DNA of 64,000 bases from Paraburkholderia sp. SOS3. GTDB lineage: Bacteria > Pseudomonadota > Gammaproteobacteria > Burkholderiales > Burkholderiaceae. Numbering within the stretch: the first letter of the stretch is position 1; the number at the start of each line of letters is the position of its first letter. Positions 17,283 through 26,660 of the stretch are shown here, one piece after another. Under the pieces are notes generated by a model. That model had not been told where the DNA came from and searched no databases. It worked only from the letters and a program-made list of their open reading frames with translations. The position numbers and the translations under genes are program-made. The stretch is from NCBI RefSeq assembly GCF_001922345.1, contig NZ_CP018811.1, positions 1,178,001 through 1,242,000 on the forward strand, given 5' to 3'.

Positions 17283-18071
17283 ATGCTGAACCTGTACAAG
17301 GTGGCCCTCGGCCCCATTCTACTGATGCAGGCTCGCTGGTTGCGACGGACAGCATTGCGCTTGCCTGAAGCTTCTGGCCCGCGCAGCGGCATCGAGACGG
17401 GACGCGATTGCGTCACAGAGCCGCTACGCATCCTGGTTGTCGGTGACTCGTCGGCGGCGGGTGTCGGAGTGACCAACCAGGCTGAAGCATTGGCACAGCC
17501 CGTAGCAAAGCTTCTGGCGTCGATGACGGGAAGATCGGTGGCCTGGCAATTGGTCGCCAGGTCCGGCGTCAACACTAGCGAGGCGCTAGAACTACTGGCG
17601 CATAGCGATCTCGATGCGGCTGACTACCTGGTCACAGCGCTCGGCACGAATGACGTCACGTCGCAGCGCAATTCAATTCAGTTCTTGCGCGACTACGTTC
17701 TGCTCGTGGATACGCTGCGCAGACGCACTGGCGCACTCGGCCTCGTGGTGACGGGCCTGCCGCCGCTGAGAATCCTTCCTGCTGCACCTCATCCGCTGCG
17801 CTGGTATTTGGGCCGCTGTGCGATCCGGTTAGATCGGGCGTTGCGCGATTGGACCGAACGAGATCGAATGGCGCGCTATGTCTCGCTCGAGTGGGCCGCG
17901 CGCCCCGAAGACATGGCGCAGGATGGATTCCACCCGGGACCCGCACAGTATCGTCACTGGGCGGGACTCGTAGCCGAGCAGATTCACGCATTGCTCGCAA
18001 GCACGGCGCGTAATGAGGCCAACCATAGGTCAACGCCCGCTTCGACCGCAAGCGATGGGCTGGCGGTGTGA
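17283..18071 (+). CDS. SGNH/GDSL-family hydrolase
   Basis: A 262-residue esterase/lipase-like enzyme. Block I GDSSAAG at residues 54-60 gives nucleophile Ser56, block II Gly lies in SGVNTSE, block III GTND at 121-124 gives the oxyanion Asn, and block V DGFHPG gives Asp214 and His217. The N-terminus MLNLYKVALGPILLMQARWLRRTALRLPE is that of a widespread Burkholderiaceae SGNH protein with a hydrophobic, basic leader that may associate with the membrane. The ATG at 17283 is chosen for that match; an in-frame ATG at 17190 is possible. No operon partner. Substrate unknown. Confidence 0.87.
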   Translation: MLNLYKVALGPILLMQARWLRRTALRLPEASGPRSGIETGRDCVTEPLRILVVGDSSAAGVGVTNQAEALAQPVAKLLASMTGRSVAWQLVARSGVNTSEALELLAHSDLDAADYLVTALGTNDVTSQRNSIQFLRDYVLLVDTLRRRTGALGLVVTGLPPLRILPAAPHPLRWYLGRCAIRLDRALRDWTERDRMARYVSLEWAARPEDMAQDGFHPGPAQYRHWAGLVAEQIHALLASTARNEANHRSTPASTASDGLAV

Positions 18072-18093
18072 TATCCGCTGGCAACCAGTCGTC

Positions 18094-18513
18094 TTAAACA
18101 GCGTCGTCAACGACAACCGTATTAGCCAGCCGGTCATGCAAGGCCTGCTTCCTCGCATTGAACAGTACCCAGAGAAAGCCCGCCCCACACAGGGCGAACG
18201 TCAGCAGATAGCCGAGCGTGCGCAACGTGGCTTGCTTCACCGTCATGGGCCGCCCCGTGTCGGCGTCGACAATGCGTAGCCGCGTCGCGCGCTTTCCCGG
18301 CGACGTGCCCCATACCGCCCAAAGAACGCCGGTCACGAGTATCGGAATGCATTGGCCCACTAGCATCCATATGAGCAGAGACGCGCCGGGATTACTCGTG
18401 GCCATCAGGTCGTCGAGCGAAGGTCCGAGGGGGACGAACAGGGCAATGACTGTCCACCATATTGAATCGATGAATAGCGCGCGAGCGCGCTTCGTCCAGG
18501 TCGCGTAATGCAT
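18094..18513 (-). CDS. RDD-family membrane protein
   Basis: A 139-residue protein with an RDD domain. Arg and Asp of helix 1 are in RARALFIDSIWWTVIALF, and later GTSPGKRATRLRIVDADTGRPMTVKQATLRTLGYLL is the hallmark middle segment. Three membrane helices are predicted. The ATG at 18513 begins MHYATWTKRARALF. RDD proteins are poorly defined; some act in ion transport. It is convergent with the SGNH hydrolase (22 bp between stops) and sits last on the leftward strand after the TSUP gene. Confidence 0.87.
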   Translation of the reverse strand: MHYATWTKRARALFIDSIWWTVIALFVPLGPSLDDLMATSNPGASLLIWMLVGQCIPILVTGVLWAVWGTSPGKRATRLRIVDADTGRPMTVKQATLRTLGYLLTFALCGAGFLWVLFNARKQALHDRLANTVVVDDAV

Positions 18514-18721
18514 CGGCGGTCGGCCCAAGCAGCGTTTTTAGAGAGGGAGACACGAATCGTCGGCAATTGTGCCTGTATTTGTGTGAACGTATGCGGTCGC
18601 GCGACCGATCAGGGCGTTCGACGTTGCGCATCTCCCACCGCTACCGGTTCGTCGCATCTCGCACGACAACGCGATTTCAGGCCGGTCTGCGTGGAAGTTT
18701 TAAGGAAGGGCCCTTTGCGAA

Positions 18722-19543
18722 TCAACGTGTCCAGCATTGACCGCAGTAGGCGTCGATGGCGGGCACGACCCGTTTATCGAGCCAGCGAATCGGCACGATC
18801 AGATGGAGCAACTCGCATACGATCACGACGACCAGCAGGATGACGATCCAGCGTCGCGCCTGCCGGGAAATCGCCAGGCGCGCGCCTAACGCGCCACCGA
18901 CGAGGCTGCCGAATGCCATCAAGCCGCCAACCGTCCAGTCGATGCTTTGGTGCCCGGCGAACACGAGCGTCGCGGCCAGAGCCGCCATCAGTGTGGCGAA
19001 GTTTCTGATGGCATTCGCTTCGACGAGATCGAATCCGCACGAGAGTACGAGCACGAGCAAGATGTATGTGCCGGAGTCGAGCACGATCAAACCCGCCCAG
19101 ATTCCGACGACGAACAGCAGAAAGATCGGCTTGTAGTCGAGTCTGACCTCGCGCGTGCCGCCTGCGTTGAGCAGATTCTTGAGCTTCGTCAGGATCAGGA
19201 TCAGCGCGGCGATCACCGCGCCCACAATGACCTTGCGCAGGTCGTGACCAGGCAGATATTCGCTTGCGAGAGCGCCGAGCACCGAGCCCAATGTCAGCGG
19301 AGCGGCGGCGATCAGCGCGGGACGCCACGGTATGGCGCCGCTGCGCGCGAGCCCCACCGTTGCGGCAAGCGATCCGACCAGAACCGGTATGCGATTGGTT
19401 GCATTGGCAACGGTGGCATGCAGACCAATCGTCAGAAGTACAGGCAGCGATACAGCGGAGCCTGAGGAGGCGACTGCATTGAGAAAGCCGCAAAACAGAC
19501 CGGCAGCGATTACGACGACGACAATTTCCGCGTTGAAGGCCAT
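18722..19543 (-). CDS. TSUP-family permease (TauE/SafE type)
   Basis: A 273-residue inner-membrane protein with eight predicted helices. AGLFCGFLNAVASSGSAVSLPVLLTIGLHATVANATNRIPV is the N-terminal TSUP repeat, and VGIWAGLIVLDSGTYILLVLVLSCGFDLVEANAIRNF the second. TSUP proteins move sulfite, sulfonates or organic acids. AAGGGAGA precedes the ATG. It follows the KDG kinase by 173 bp on the same strand, so it could be the last gene of the sugar operon or an independent unit; substrate unknown. Confidence 0.87.
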   Translation of the reverse strand: MAFNAEIVVVVIAAGLFCGFLNAVASSGSAVSLPVLLTIGLHATVANATNRIPVLVGSLAATVGLARSGAIPWRPALIAAAPLTLGSVLGALASEYLPGHDLRKVIVGAVIAALILILTKLKNLLNAGGTREVRLDYKPIFLLFVVGIWAGLIVLDSGTYILLVLVLSCGFDLVEANAIRNFATLMAALAATLVFAGHQSIDWTVGGLMAFGSLVGGALGARLAISRQARRWIVILLVVVIVCELLHLIVPIRWLDKRVVPAIDAYCGQCWTR

Positions 19544-19716
19544 GACGACGTCTCCCTTGGTTCACTGCGTGACGATCAAGGTGATTTCGGGTTCGAGCCT
19601 GCTCCATGAGATGGGGGCGGTGCGCTATGCGTCGGTTTATGTCGCTCGCATAGGAGGGCGGTGGCCGGCAAACGCACCGCCTGCAGATTACATCGAATGT
19701 TCGCGAATCCGATAAC

Positions 19717-20685
19717 TCACGCGTGCGAGCCGATGCCGGCCGCCGATGTCTCGCCGAGCATCCGCTCGACAACAGCACGAGTAGGGATCGGCGCAACGGC
19801 TCCAAAGCCGAGCGTGGACAGCGCAGCGGCCACATTCGCGTAACGCGCCGCGGAAAACGGGTCGTCCCCGGCGCAGAGCCGCGCGACGAACGCTCCGCCG
19901 AAGCAGTCGCCGGCGCCGGTCGCGTCGATTGCGCTGACCGGATGCGCGGGCACCCGTTGCCGATGGTTTGGCGTGGCGACATAGGCGCCTTCGCTGCCGA
20001 GCTTGAGTGCGACGATCCGCGGCCCACGTGCCAGCAGGAAGTCGACGATTGCATCGCGATTGGCGAGCCCCGTCAGCGCCGTGACATCGTCCCAGCTCGG
20101 CAGACAGATGTCGGTCTGACCGATGACGTCGAGCATCGTCGCGCGTGCGCGTGCAAGCGGCCAAAGCTTGAGCCGCAGGTTCGTGTCGAACGACACCTGC
20201 ACGCCATGTTTGCGCGCATGCGCCATCGCATCGAATGCCGCATCGCAGGCCGCGGTTCCGATCGCGAGGCTCACGCCCGAGAGATGCAACACCTTGGCGT
20301 CGGCCAGCATATCGAGCGGAAGATCGTGTGCGGCATAGCGGCTCGCGGCGGAACCGGCGCGCAAATACTCGAAGTGATGTCCGTCCGGTCCGTGCGAAAC
20401 GAAATACACGCCCGTGTGCGCCGATTCGTCGATCCGCACCGCGGAGGTATCGACGTTCTCCTGTTGCCAGAGCTCGAGCAGAAGGCGCCCGAAGCGGTCG
20501 CCGCCCACTGCGGAGATAAAGCCGGTGTTCGCACCCTGGCGCGCGGCGGCGATACAGAAATTCGACGTGTCGCCGCCGTAGCCCTGAAGATAGTCCGTGC
20601 CGCCCGCGCATCGCTGGCTGAACTCGACCATCGCTTCGCCGAATGCCACGATCTCGGGCTGCTGTTTATGCGTTGCCTTTACCAT
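19717..20685 (-). CDS. kdgK: 2-dehydro-3-deoxygluconate kinase (PfkB family)
   Basis: A 322-residue sugar kinase that would phosphorylate KDG to KDPG. PfkB features: YGGDTSNFCIAAARQGANTGFISAVGGDRFGRLLL near the N-terminus and the C-terminal signature DATGAGDCFGGAF with the catalytic Asp. Arg in the YLRAGSAASR segment matches KDG kinases. The ATG at 20685 begins MVKATHKQQPEIVAFGEAM. It lies 29 bp downstream of altronate dehydratase, whose product is KDG, which supports the substrate assignment. KDPG aldolase is not in the window. Confidence 0.85.
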   Translation of the reverse strand: MVKATHKQQPEIVAFGEAMVEFSQRCAGGTDYLQGYGGDTSNFCIAAARQGANTGFISAVGGDRFGRLLLELWQQENVDTSAVRIDESAHTGVYFVSHGPDGHHFEYLRAGSAASRYAAHDLPLDMLADAKVLHLSGVSLAIGTAACDAAFDAMAHARKHGVQVSFDTNLRLKLWPLARARATMLDVIGQTDICLPSWDDVTALTGLANRDAIVDFLLARGPRIVALKLGSEGAYVATPNHRQRVPAHPVSAIDATGAGDCFGGAFVARLCAGDDPFSAARYANVAAALSTLGFGAVAPIPTRAVVERMLGETSAAGIGSHA

Positions 20686-20714
20686 CTGTCGACCCCGTAC
20701 ACGGCACGTTTGCG

Positions 20715-22241
20715 TCACATGACCGCGCCGCGCAACCACGGCACGAATTCGCGGTCGCCGAGGCCGTTTTCCTCGCTGCAGCTTTTGCGGCCCGACGCGA
20801 CCTCGAGTATCAGTTCGTACAGACGCGCGCCCGCTTCCTCGACGCTTGACGAGCCATCGACAATCACGCCGCTGTTGAAATCCATGTCGGACCGCATCCG
20901 CTCGAACAGGGCGGTTGTCGTCGCGATCTTGATCGTCGGCACGGGTTTCGAGCCGAAGACCGAACCGCGTCCGGTCGTGAAGCAGACGAGGTTCGCGCCG
21001 CCCGCGATCTGACCGGTCGCCGAGACCGGATCGTAGCCAGGCGTGTCCATGAACACGAGGCCGTCTTCACGTACCGGCTCCGCGTAATCGTAGACGGCCT
21101 TGAGCGCCGAACTGCCCGCCTTCGACACCGCACCGAGCGATTTCTCGAGAATGGTCGTGATGCCGCCGGCCTTGTTTCCCGGAGACGGATTGTTGTTCAT
21201 CTCGCCGCCGTTCTGCTCCGTATACCCTTCCCACCAGTGCAGTTTGTCCATCAGGCGCTGCGCGACTTCCGCCGACGCGGCGCGCGCGGTCAACAGATGT
21301 TCGGCGCCGTAAACCTCCGGTGTTTCCGACAATATCGCGGTGCCGCCGCTGCGGACGAGCAGATCGACCGCCACGCCGAGTGCCGGATTCGCGGTAATGC
21401 CAGAGTATCCGTCGGAGCCGCCGCATTGCAGCCCGAGCTTCAGCTGCGAAGCGGGCACGGCCGTGCGCGTCGCGCGATTCGCCGCGTCGAGTTCCTCCCG
21501 AACGATGGCGACGCCGCGCGCCACGGCTTCACGCGTGCCGCCCTCGTCCTGGATAACGAGCGTGCGCACCGGCCGCGACGAAGACGTGTCGAGCAATTCG
21601 ACGAGTCCCTCGATCTGGTTCACTTCGCAGCCGAGTCCGACGAACAGCACGCCGGCGAAGTTCGGATTGCGCGCGTAACCGGTCAGCGTGCGGCGCAACA
21701 AAGCCATGCCGTCGCCGGACGAGGACATTCCGCATCCGCTCTGATGCGTGATCGCAACCACGCCGTCGACGTTTTCGAATGCCTCGAGTGCGTCGCCGCG
21801 GAATGCATCGGCGATTGCGTGGCAAACGGTGGCGGAACAGTTCACGCTGGCGATCACGCCGATATAGTTGCGCGTGCCTGCCTGGCCATCCGCGCGCACG
21901 TATCCAAGGAACGTATCGGCGCGATCGGCCGGCGCGGCACGCGTACCGGTCGCATTCGCGTGCGCCGCGCTGTCGTGTTGCGACGGCATGCCGACGTTGT
22001 CGACATGAACATGCGCGCCGGCGGGAATGTCGCGCAGCGCAACGCCGATCGTCTGACGGTATTTCGTGATCTGAGCGCCTTGCGCGATGTCGCGCAAGGC
22101 CAGCTTGTGTCCGGCCGGTATCGGCGACAGAACCTGCAGGCGCTGTCCATGCACGTCCACGATCTCGTCGGCTTCGAGCGCCCGCAATGCGACGGCAACG
22201 TTGTCGTCATCGTGAAGAACGATGAGGTGCTGATCTTTCAC
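20715..22241 (-). CDS. uxaA: Altronate dehydratase
   Basis: A 508-residue dehydratase converting D-altronate to 2-keto-3-deoxygluconate. The N-terminal SAF domain (about 1-95) is fused to the large UxaA/GarD C-terminal domain; GCGMSSSGDGM, GLQCGGSDGYSGITANPALGVAVD and ETPEVYGAEHLL are recognisable, with Cys residues suited to iron binding. Length matches UxaA. Translation starts at GTG 22241, with GGAAGGAG eight bases upstream and a GTGA overlap with the stop of the preceding gene, so the two are translationally coupled. Galactarate dehydratase is the nearest alternative, but the neighbouring reductase and KDG kinase favour altronate. Confidence 0.87.
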   Translation of the reverse strand: MKDQHLIVLHDDDNVAVALRALEADEIVDVHGQRLQVLSPIPAGHKLALRDIAQGAQITKYRQTIGVALRDIPAGAHVHVDNVGMPSQHDSAAHANATGTRAAPADRADTFLGYVRADGQAGTRNYIGVIASVNCSATVCHAIADAFRGDALEAFENVDGVVAITHQSGCGMSSSGDGMALLRRTLTGYARNPNFAGVLFVGLGCEVNQIEGLVELLDTSSSRPVRTLVIQDEGGTREAVARGVAIVREELDAANRATRTAVPASQLKLGLQCGGSDGYSGITANPALGVAVDLLVRSGGTAILSETPEVYGAEHLLTARAASAEVAQRLMDKLHWWEGYTEQNGGEMNNNPSPGNKAGGITTILEKSLGAVSKAGSSALKAVYDYAEPVREDGLVFMDTPGYDPVSATGQIAGGANLVCFTTGRGSVFGSKPVPTIKIATTTALFERMRSDMDFNSGVIVDGSSSVEEAGARLYELILEVASGRKSCSEENGLGDREFVPWLRGAVM

Positions 22242-23398
22242 GACGCTGCTCCTTCCGTGCCGGACAAAGGCAGCGCGTGCGCGGCCAGCAATGCGCGCAA
22301 GCGCGGTTGTGCGACCGGCAACGACAGCGAACCGGCCAGCTCGACGAGCGGCTGTATCCGGCGCCTGATCTTCTCGCGATGATTGGCGGCAATATCCGAA
22401 ATGCGGTGAGCGAGAAACGGATTGAGGAATCGCTCGCGCACGCTGTCGATGTACGCATGCGCCTCGCTCTGCAAACCCATCGCGTCGAACACGGGCAGCA
22501 CCTCGTCGTGCCATACCGTTTCGAGTGCGTCGCGCACGCGCGGCGTGCTCATCGCCTCCAGCACGGTTTCCTGCTGCGCGCGGCTTTCGCTGAGCCACTG
22601 ATCGGCCAGCCACGTATGACCGAGATTGAGAAAGAACAGCTTGAGCTGCGCATACCGGCGCAGTTCATCGGTGAGCACGATCTGCTCGTGTGTGCACGGA
22701 AGTTCCATGCCTTCACGCCGCTCGATCGCCCACAGCGCATACGGTTCCGCGACCGCGCCCACCGGATCGATCGGCGCGGACACGATACGGTCGACGAGCG
22801 AATTCACCCAGACGCACCGTTCCTGCAAATAGCCGATAAAAGGCTCGGGCAGCGACCATTGCCGCGCCATGCCAAGCACGATATCGCGCAAGGTATCGCC
22901 GTTTCTGTCGACGAGTTCGCACGGATAGACCGATACGCCGTGCTGCGGGCGCTCGCGCCAGCGTGCATGCAGCAATACGAGCAGCTTCGCCGGATAGCTG
23001 TGCGGCACGAGCGCGTCGTTCGCAAGCAGATCGGCGCAATCGCGTTCGTCGAGTTGGTAACCGGCATCGCTGGTGTTCGAGACGATGACGCGCACTTCCT
23101 CGATCGCCGCGCGACGGATCGCGGCCCAGTCCGTATCGGTTGACCACGCATGGCGGACCGCGCGGCATTCGACCACCCGGTCCACCACGCCGCCGCCTTC
23201 GCGACCCCGTATCTGCACAGGGTAGTGATCGGCGTGGCGCAGCGCGGCGATGCGCGCGCGGCTCGCCTCGTTCGCGGTCGTCTGCACGACGCTGATGCCG
23301 CCGATCGCATCGCCGCGTTCCAGCGCCTCGGAAACAAACAGCGCGACGTGCGCCAGAAGGAAGCGGCTCGTGCCGAACTGAAGTATCGGTGTGCTCAT
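22238..23398 (-). CDS. uxaB: Tagaturonate/fructuronate reductase-like protein (mannitol dehydrogenase family)
   Basis: A 386-residue member of the long-chain mannitol dehydrogenase family. ILQFGTSRFLLAHVALFVSEAL is the N-terminal nucleotide-binding segment, and LKLFFLNLGHTWLADQ contains the conserved Lys and Asn-x-x-His region near the active site. It is shorter than Escherichia coli UxaB (about 480 residues). The product of tagaturonate reduction, altronate, is the substrate of the coupled next gene, so tagaturonate reductase is the favoured role over mannonate or mannitol oxidation. It lies 31 bp downstream of the zinc dehydrogenase gene. Confidence 0.75.
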   Translation of the reverse strand: MSTPILQFGTSRFLLAHVALFVSEALERGDAIGGISVVQTTANEASRARIAALRHADHYPVQIRGREGGGVVDRVVECRAVRHAWSTDTDWAAIRRAAIEEVRVIVSNTSDAGYQLDERDCADLLANDALVPHSYPAKLLVLLHARWRERPQHGVSVYPCELVDRNGDTLRDIVLGMARQWSLPEPFIGYLQERCVWVNSLVDRIVSAPIDPVGAVAEPYALWAIERREGMELPCTHEQIVLTDELRRYAQLKLFFLNLGHTWLADQWLSESRAQQETVLEAMSTPRVRDALETVWHDEVLPVFDAMGLQSEAHAYIDSVRERFLNPFLAHRISDIAANHREKIRRRIQPLVELAGSLSLPVAQPRLRALLAAHALPLSGTEGAAS

Positions 23399-23429
23399 AA
23401 GTGCGATCCTGATGGCCCGGTGCCTTGCC

Positions 23430-24440
23430 TCAGCATTCGACCAGCGCTTTCACGACCGTCTGCCCCGGCTCCAGCAGGCGCGGAAACGCGTCCGGCACGT
23501 CGGCAAGGCGCATGCGATGCGTATTGAGCGCCTGGTCCGGAATCTGGCCGCTGCGCATCGCCTCGAGCACCGTTTCGAAATCGGCGGCTGTCGCGTTGCG
23601 GCTCGCGAGCAAGGTCGTCTCCCGCTTATGGAACTCGGGGTCCGAAAACGTGACCTGGCCGGGCACGATCGAAATCAGCGTATAGGTGCCGCCATGCGCG
23701 ACAAAGCCGAAACCGCGGTTCATCGCATCGATGTTGCCGGTCGCGTCGAACACGACATCGAAAAATTCGCCGTTCGTCAGCGACGAGAGTTGCGCCGTAT
23801 CGTCGGGGCCGACCGGCACCGCGGCGTCGACGTGCAGTTGCGAACTGCAGAACGCGAGCCGGTCGGCGCGCGTGTCGAGACACACGACGCTGCCGCCGCG
23901 CAGCTTCGCGAAGATCATGGCCGCCATGCCGATCGGACCGGCGCCGACGACGAGCACGCGTTGCCCCGCCTGCACGTTCGCGCGCCGAACCGCGTGCGCG
24001 CCGATCGCGAGGAATTCGAGCATGGCCGCCTGGTCGAGCGACACGCCTTCGGCCTTGTGGACGAACTGGGCCGGCACGCTCAGATACTCGGTCATCGCGC
24101 CGTCGCGGTGCACGCCGAGCACCTTGATGTTCACGCAACAGTTGGTCTTGCCCTGGCGGCACGCAACGCAGGTTCCGCACGATAGATACGGCATGACATA
24201 CACGCCGTCGCCGGCGGCCAGTCCCGAATCGCCATCGGCTTCGACGACGACGCCGGACAGCTCGTGGCCCATCACGCGCGGATATTGAAGGTACGGCTGG
24301 TTGCCGGTGAAGATGTGCAGATCGGTGCCGCAGATGCCGACGCGGCTCACGCGCAACAAGACCTCTCCAGTCTTGCGCTCGGGCACGTCGGATTGTTGCG
24401 CGCGAAGCACGCCGGGAGATTCGCAAATTACGCTAAGCAT
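23430..24440 (-). CDS. Zinc alcohol dehydrogenase, L-galactonate 5-dehydrogenase (LgoD)-like
   Basis: A 336-residue medium-chain dehydrogenase. Catalytic-zinc residues lie in VGICGTDLH and GHE, the four structural-zinc Cys in CGTCVACRQGKTNCC, and the Rossmann turn in VLVVGAGPIGMAA. By recall, RVGICGTDLHIFTGNQPYLQYPRVMGHE, the VLGVHRDG and SDPEFHKRETTLLASRNAT stretches closely resemble E. coli LgoD (YjjN), which oxidises L-galactonate to D-tagaturonate. The next genes would reduce tagaturonate and dehydrate altronate, so the assignment fits. GAGGA precedes ATG 24440. L-gulonate or another aldonate remains possible. Confidence 0.8.
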   Translation of the reverse strand: MLSVICESPGVLRAQQSDVPERKTGEVLLRVSRVGICGTDLHIFTGNQPYLQYPRVMGHELSGVVVEADGDSGLAAGDGVYVMPYLSCGTCVACRQGKTNCCVNIKVLGVHRDGAMTEYLSVPAQFVHKAEGVSLDQAAMLEFLAIGAHAVRRANVQAGQRVLVVGAGPIGMAAMIFAKLRGGSVVCLDTRADRLAFCSSQLHVDAAVPVGPDDTAQLSSLTNGEFFDVVFDATGNIDAMNRGFGFVAHGGTYTLISIVPGQVTFSDPEFHKRETTLLASRNATAADFETVLEAMRSGQIPDQALNTHRMRLADVPDAFPRLLEPGQTVVKALVEC

Positions 24441-24507
24441 AGGGATATCCTCATGAGCGACGCTGGCATGGCATGCGCCGCGCCAACGCAAAAGACAGTC
24501 AGACGCG

Positions 24508-25524
24508 TCATGCCCGCCCGTCCGGCAGCGGCACCTGGGCGTCTATCAGGTGTGCGGCACGCAGCGCGGTCCAGAAGTCCGCGGGTATCGTCTGCTCGAG
24601 CCACGCAATGTTCTGCTGAAGCTGCGACACACTGCGCGCACCGACGACGCACGACACGACCGCCGGATGCGCGAACGGAAACTGCAGCGCGGCGGCCGGC
24701 AGCGGCACCTCGAAGCGCGCGCACAAGGCCGACAGTTGGCTCACCCTGTCGACCACTTCGGCAGGCGCATCCGCGTAGTTGAATTTGCCGTTGCCGGCCA
24801 GCACGCCCGAGTTGAATACGCCGCCGACCACGATCGCGGTTTCGCGGCGCACGCAGACATCGAGCAACGGTTCCAGCGCGGTCTGCTCCAGCAGCGTGTA
24901 GCGGCCCGCAAGCAGAATCGCGTCGAGTTCGACTTCGTTCAACGCATCGGCAGCGACTTCCCACTCGTTGACGCCCAAGCCGATGCCGCCGATCTCGCCG
25001 CTGGAACGCAGCGCGAGCAGCGCGCGAAAGCCGCCGCCGTCGGTCAGTTGCGTCCAGTAGTGCGCATGCTGTTCGCCGTGCGTCATGCGGCCGATGTCGT
25101 GCACGTAGAGCACGTCGATTCGCGCGAGCCCGAGACGCTGCCGGCTGTCTTCATACGAACGCATGATGCCGTCGTAGCTGTAGTCGTACACCGGACGGAA
25201 CGGTAGCGGCTCGGCCCAGTTGTCGTCGCCCGGTTTGACGCTTGCGTCGGGGCGCATGAGCCGGCCGACCTTCGTGCTCAGCGTGTAGGCGCTGCGCTCG
25301 CGTGCGCCGAGCGCCTGGCCGACGCGCCGCTCGGAAAGCGTGTAGCCGTAGTACGGCGCCGTGTCGAAGTAACGCAGCCCGGCGGACCAGGCCGCATCGG
25401 CAAGCGCGGCGGCTTCGGCGGCTGCCATCGGCCGGTAGAGTCCGCCGAACTGGGAACAGCCGAGGCCGAGCGCGGTCATCGACAGGCCGCTGCGCGGCAG
25501 GGTGCGGGTTGCGCTTGCCTTCAT
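24508..25524 (-). CDS. Aldose 1-dehydrogenase-like aldo/keto reductase (L-fucose/L-galactose dehydrogenase type)
   Basis: A 338-residue aldo/keto reductase with Asp54 and Tyr59 in RYFDTAPYYGYTLSE, Lys85 in STKVGR and His142 in LYVHDIGR. The LGLGCSQFGGLYRPM start and DTAPYYGYTLSERRVG resemble D-threo-aldose 1-dehydrogenases, which oxidise L-galactose, L-fucose or D-arabinose to the lactone; pyridoxal 4-dehydrogenases are close relatives. In this operon it would supply the lactone of L-galactonate to the LgoD-like enzyme 67 bp downstream. No lactonase gene is seen; such lactones can open spontaneously or by an enzyme encoded elsewhere. Confidence 0.8.
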   Translation of the reverse strand: MKASATRTLPRSGLSMTALGLGCSQFGGLYRPMAAAEAAALADAAWSAGLRYFDTAPYYGYTLSERRVGQALGARERSAYTLSTKVGRLMRPDASVKPGDDNWAEPLPFRPVYDYSYDGIMRSYEDSRQRLGLARIDVLYVHDIGRMTHGEQHAHYWTQLTDGGGFRALLALRSSGEIGGIGLGVNEWEVAADALNEVELDAILLAGRYTLLEQTALEPLLDVCVRRETAIVVGGVFNSGVLAGNGKFNYADAPAEVVDRVSQLSALCARFEVPLPAAALQFPFAHPAVVSCVVGARSVSQLQQNIAWLEQTIPADFWTALRAAHLIDAQVPLPDGRA

Positions 25525-25627
25525 GAAAGAGTAGGGAGCCCTAAGTTCGTTGCGTCGAGCCGTCGACCGGACCCGCACGCGTCGCGCGTGCGACGCTGCG
25601 GGACGGCTACGGTTCGTTGCGTTGCTG

Positions 25628-26575
25628 TCAGTAGAGGACGTTCTTTGCCTGCTGCGAATCGAGGTTCTGCTTGTCGACCATCACCACGCCCGTATCGATC
25701 TGCTTCGGCACGGGCTTGTGTTCGATCACGCCGACGACGGTCTCGATGCCCTTGTGTCCCATCTGCCACGAGCCCTGCACCGCAATCGCCTGCACCGTGC
25801 CGTCGCGCACGAAGCCTTGCAGATCTTCGTTGCCGTCGAAACCGATTGCGACGAGCTTGCCGGCCTTGCCCGACTGTTTGAGCGCGCGGCCCACGCCGAC
25901 GGCGGTCGGTTCGTTCGCGCCGAAAATGCCCTTGAGGTCGGGATTGGCAGACAGCACGTCGGTCGTCTGATTCAAGGCCATCGCCATCTGCGATTGCGAG
26001 TAGTACGGTCCGACGATCTGCAGTTTCGAATGGCTGGCAATGTACTTGCGGAAGCCGCCGACGCGGCTCACTTCGGAGCCGGCGCCCGGCACGTACGACA
26101 TGATCGCGATCTTGCCGGTCTGTCCGACGCGATCGATCAGCGCCTGCGCGCAGAGCTCGCCGGCCTTCTCGTTGTCGGTCGACAGGAACGACTGGTAATA
26201 CGGCTTGCCCGAAGCGGAGATAGCGGAATCGATAAGCACGACCGGGATATGTGCGTTCCACGCCTGCTTGATCGCGGGCACGAGCGCATCAGGATCGGAC
26301 GGCGCGAGCACGATGCCGGCGACATGGCGATTGACCGCGTTCACGACCATATTGACCTCGTCGGTGATATCCGATTCGGCAGCGGGGCCCTGAAACGTCA
26401 TCGTGTAGCCCTTCTCCTTCGCAAGCGCTGCGTTCGCGCCTTTCTGCACGTTTTGCCAGTAGTTCGAATTGACCGTCTTGACGATCACGGCGATCTCGCC
26501 GCCGGCCGCGTACGCGCCTGTACTGAACGCCGCGCACAGCAGTGCGGAAAGTGCCAGCATCGGGAATTTCTTCAT
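25628..26575 (-). CDS. Sugar ABC transporter substrate-binding protein (RbsB type)
   Basis: A 315-residue periplasmic sugar-binding protein of the ribose/galactose cluster. Signal peptide residues 1-23 (MKKFPMLALSALLCAAFSTGAYA), then EIAVIVKTVNSNYWQNVQKGANAALAKEKG, DAIVLAPSD-like VAGIVLAPSDPDAL, and IFGANEPTAVGVGRAL, the usual two-lobe pattern. AGGAG precedes the ATG. It is encoded after the ATPase and permease genes and before the dehydrogenases, so it should select the sugar they consume; L-galactose is the inferred ligand. Confidence 0.9.
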   Translation of the reverse strand: MKKFPMLALSALLCAAFSTGAYAAGGEIAVIVKTVNSNYWQNVQKGANAALAKEKGYTMTFQGPAAESDITDEVNMVVNAVNRHVAGIVLAPSDPDALVPAIKQAWNAHIPVVLIDSAISASGKPYYQSFLSTDNEKAGELCAQALIDRVGQTGKIAIMSYVPGAGSEVSRVGGFRKYIASHSKLQIVGPYYSQSQMAMALNQTTDVLSANPDLKGIFGANEPTAVGVGRALKQSGKAGKLVAIGFDGNEDLQGFVRDGTVQAIAVQGSWQMGHKGIETVVGVIEHKPVPKQIDTGVVMVDKQNLDSQQAKNVLY

Positions 26576-26634
26576 GTCTCGCTCCTGTTTTGGTGGTTAA
26601 ACTTCTTTTGACTGCTTTGAATGCCTGCGCGGAT

Positions 26635-26660
26635 CGCTTACCGCTTACCGCTTACCGCTT
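26635..26660. repeat. Short tandem repeat over the permease stop codon
   Basis: Three exact head-to-tail copies of CGCTTAC (26635-26655) plus a partial CGCTT copy. The permease stop codon (complement of 26652-26654) lies inside the array, so copy-number change would alter the protein end or the spacing to the next gene. Confidence 0.85.
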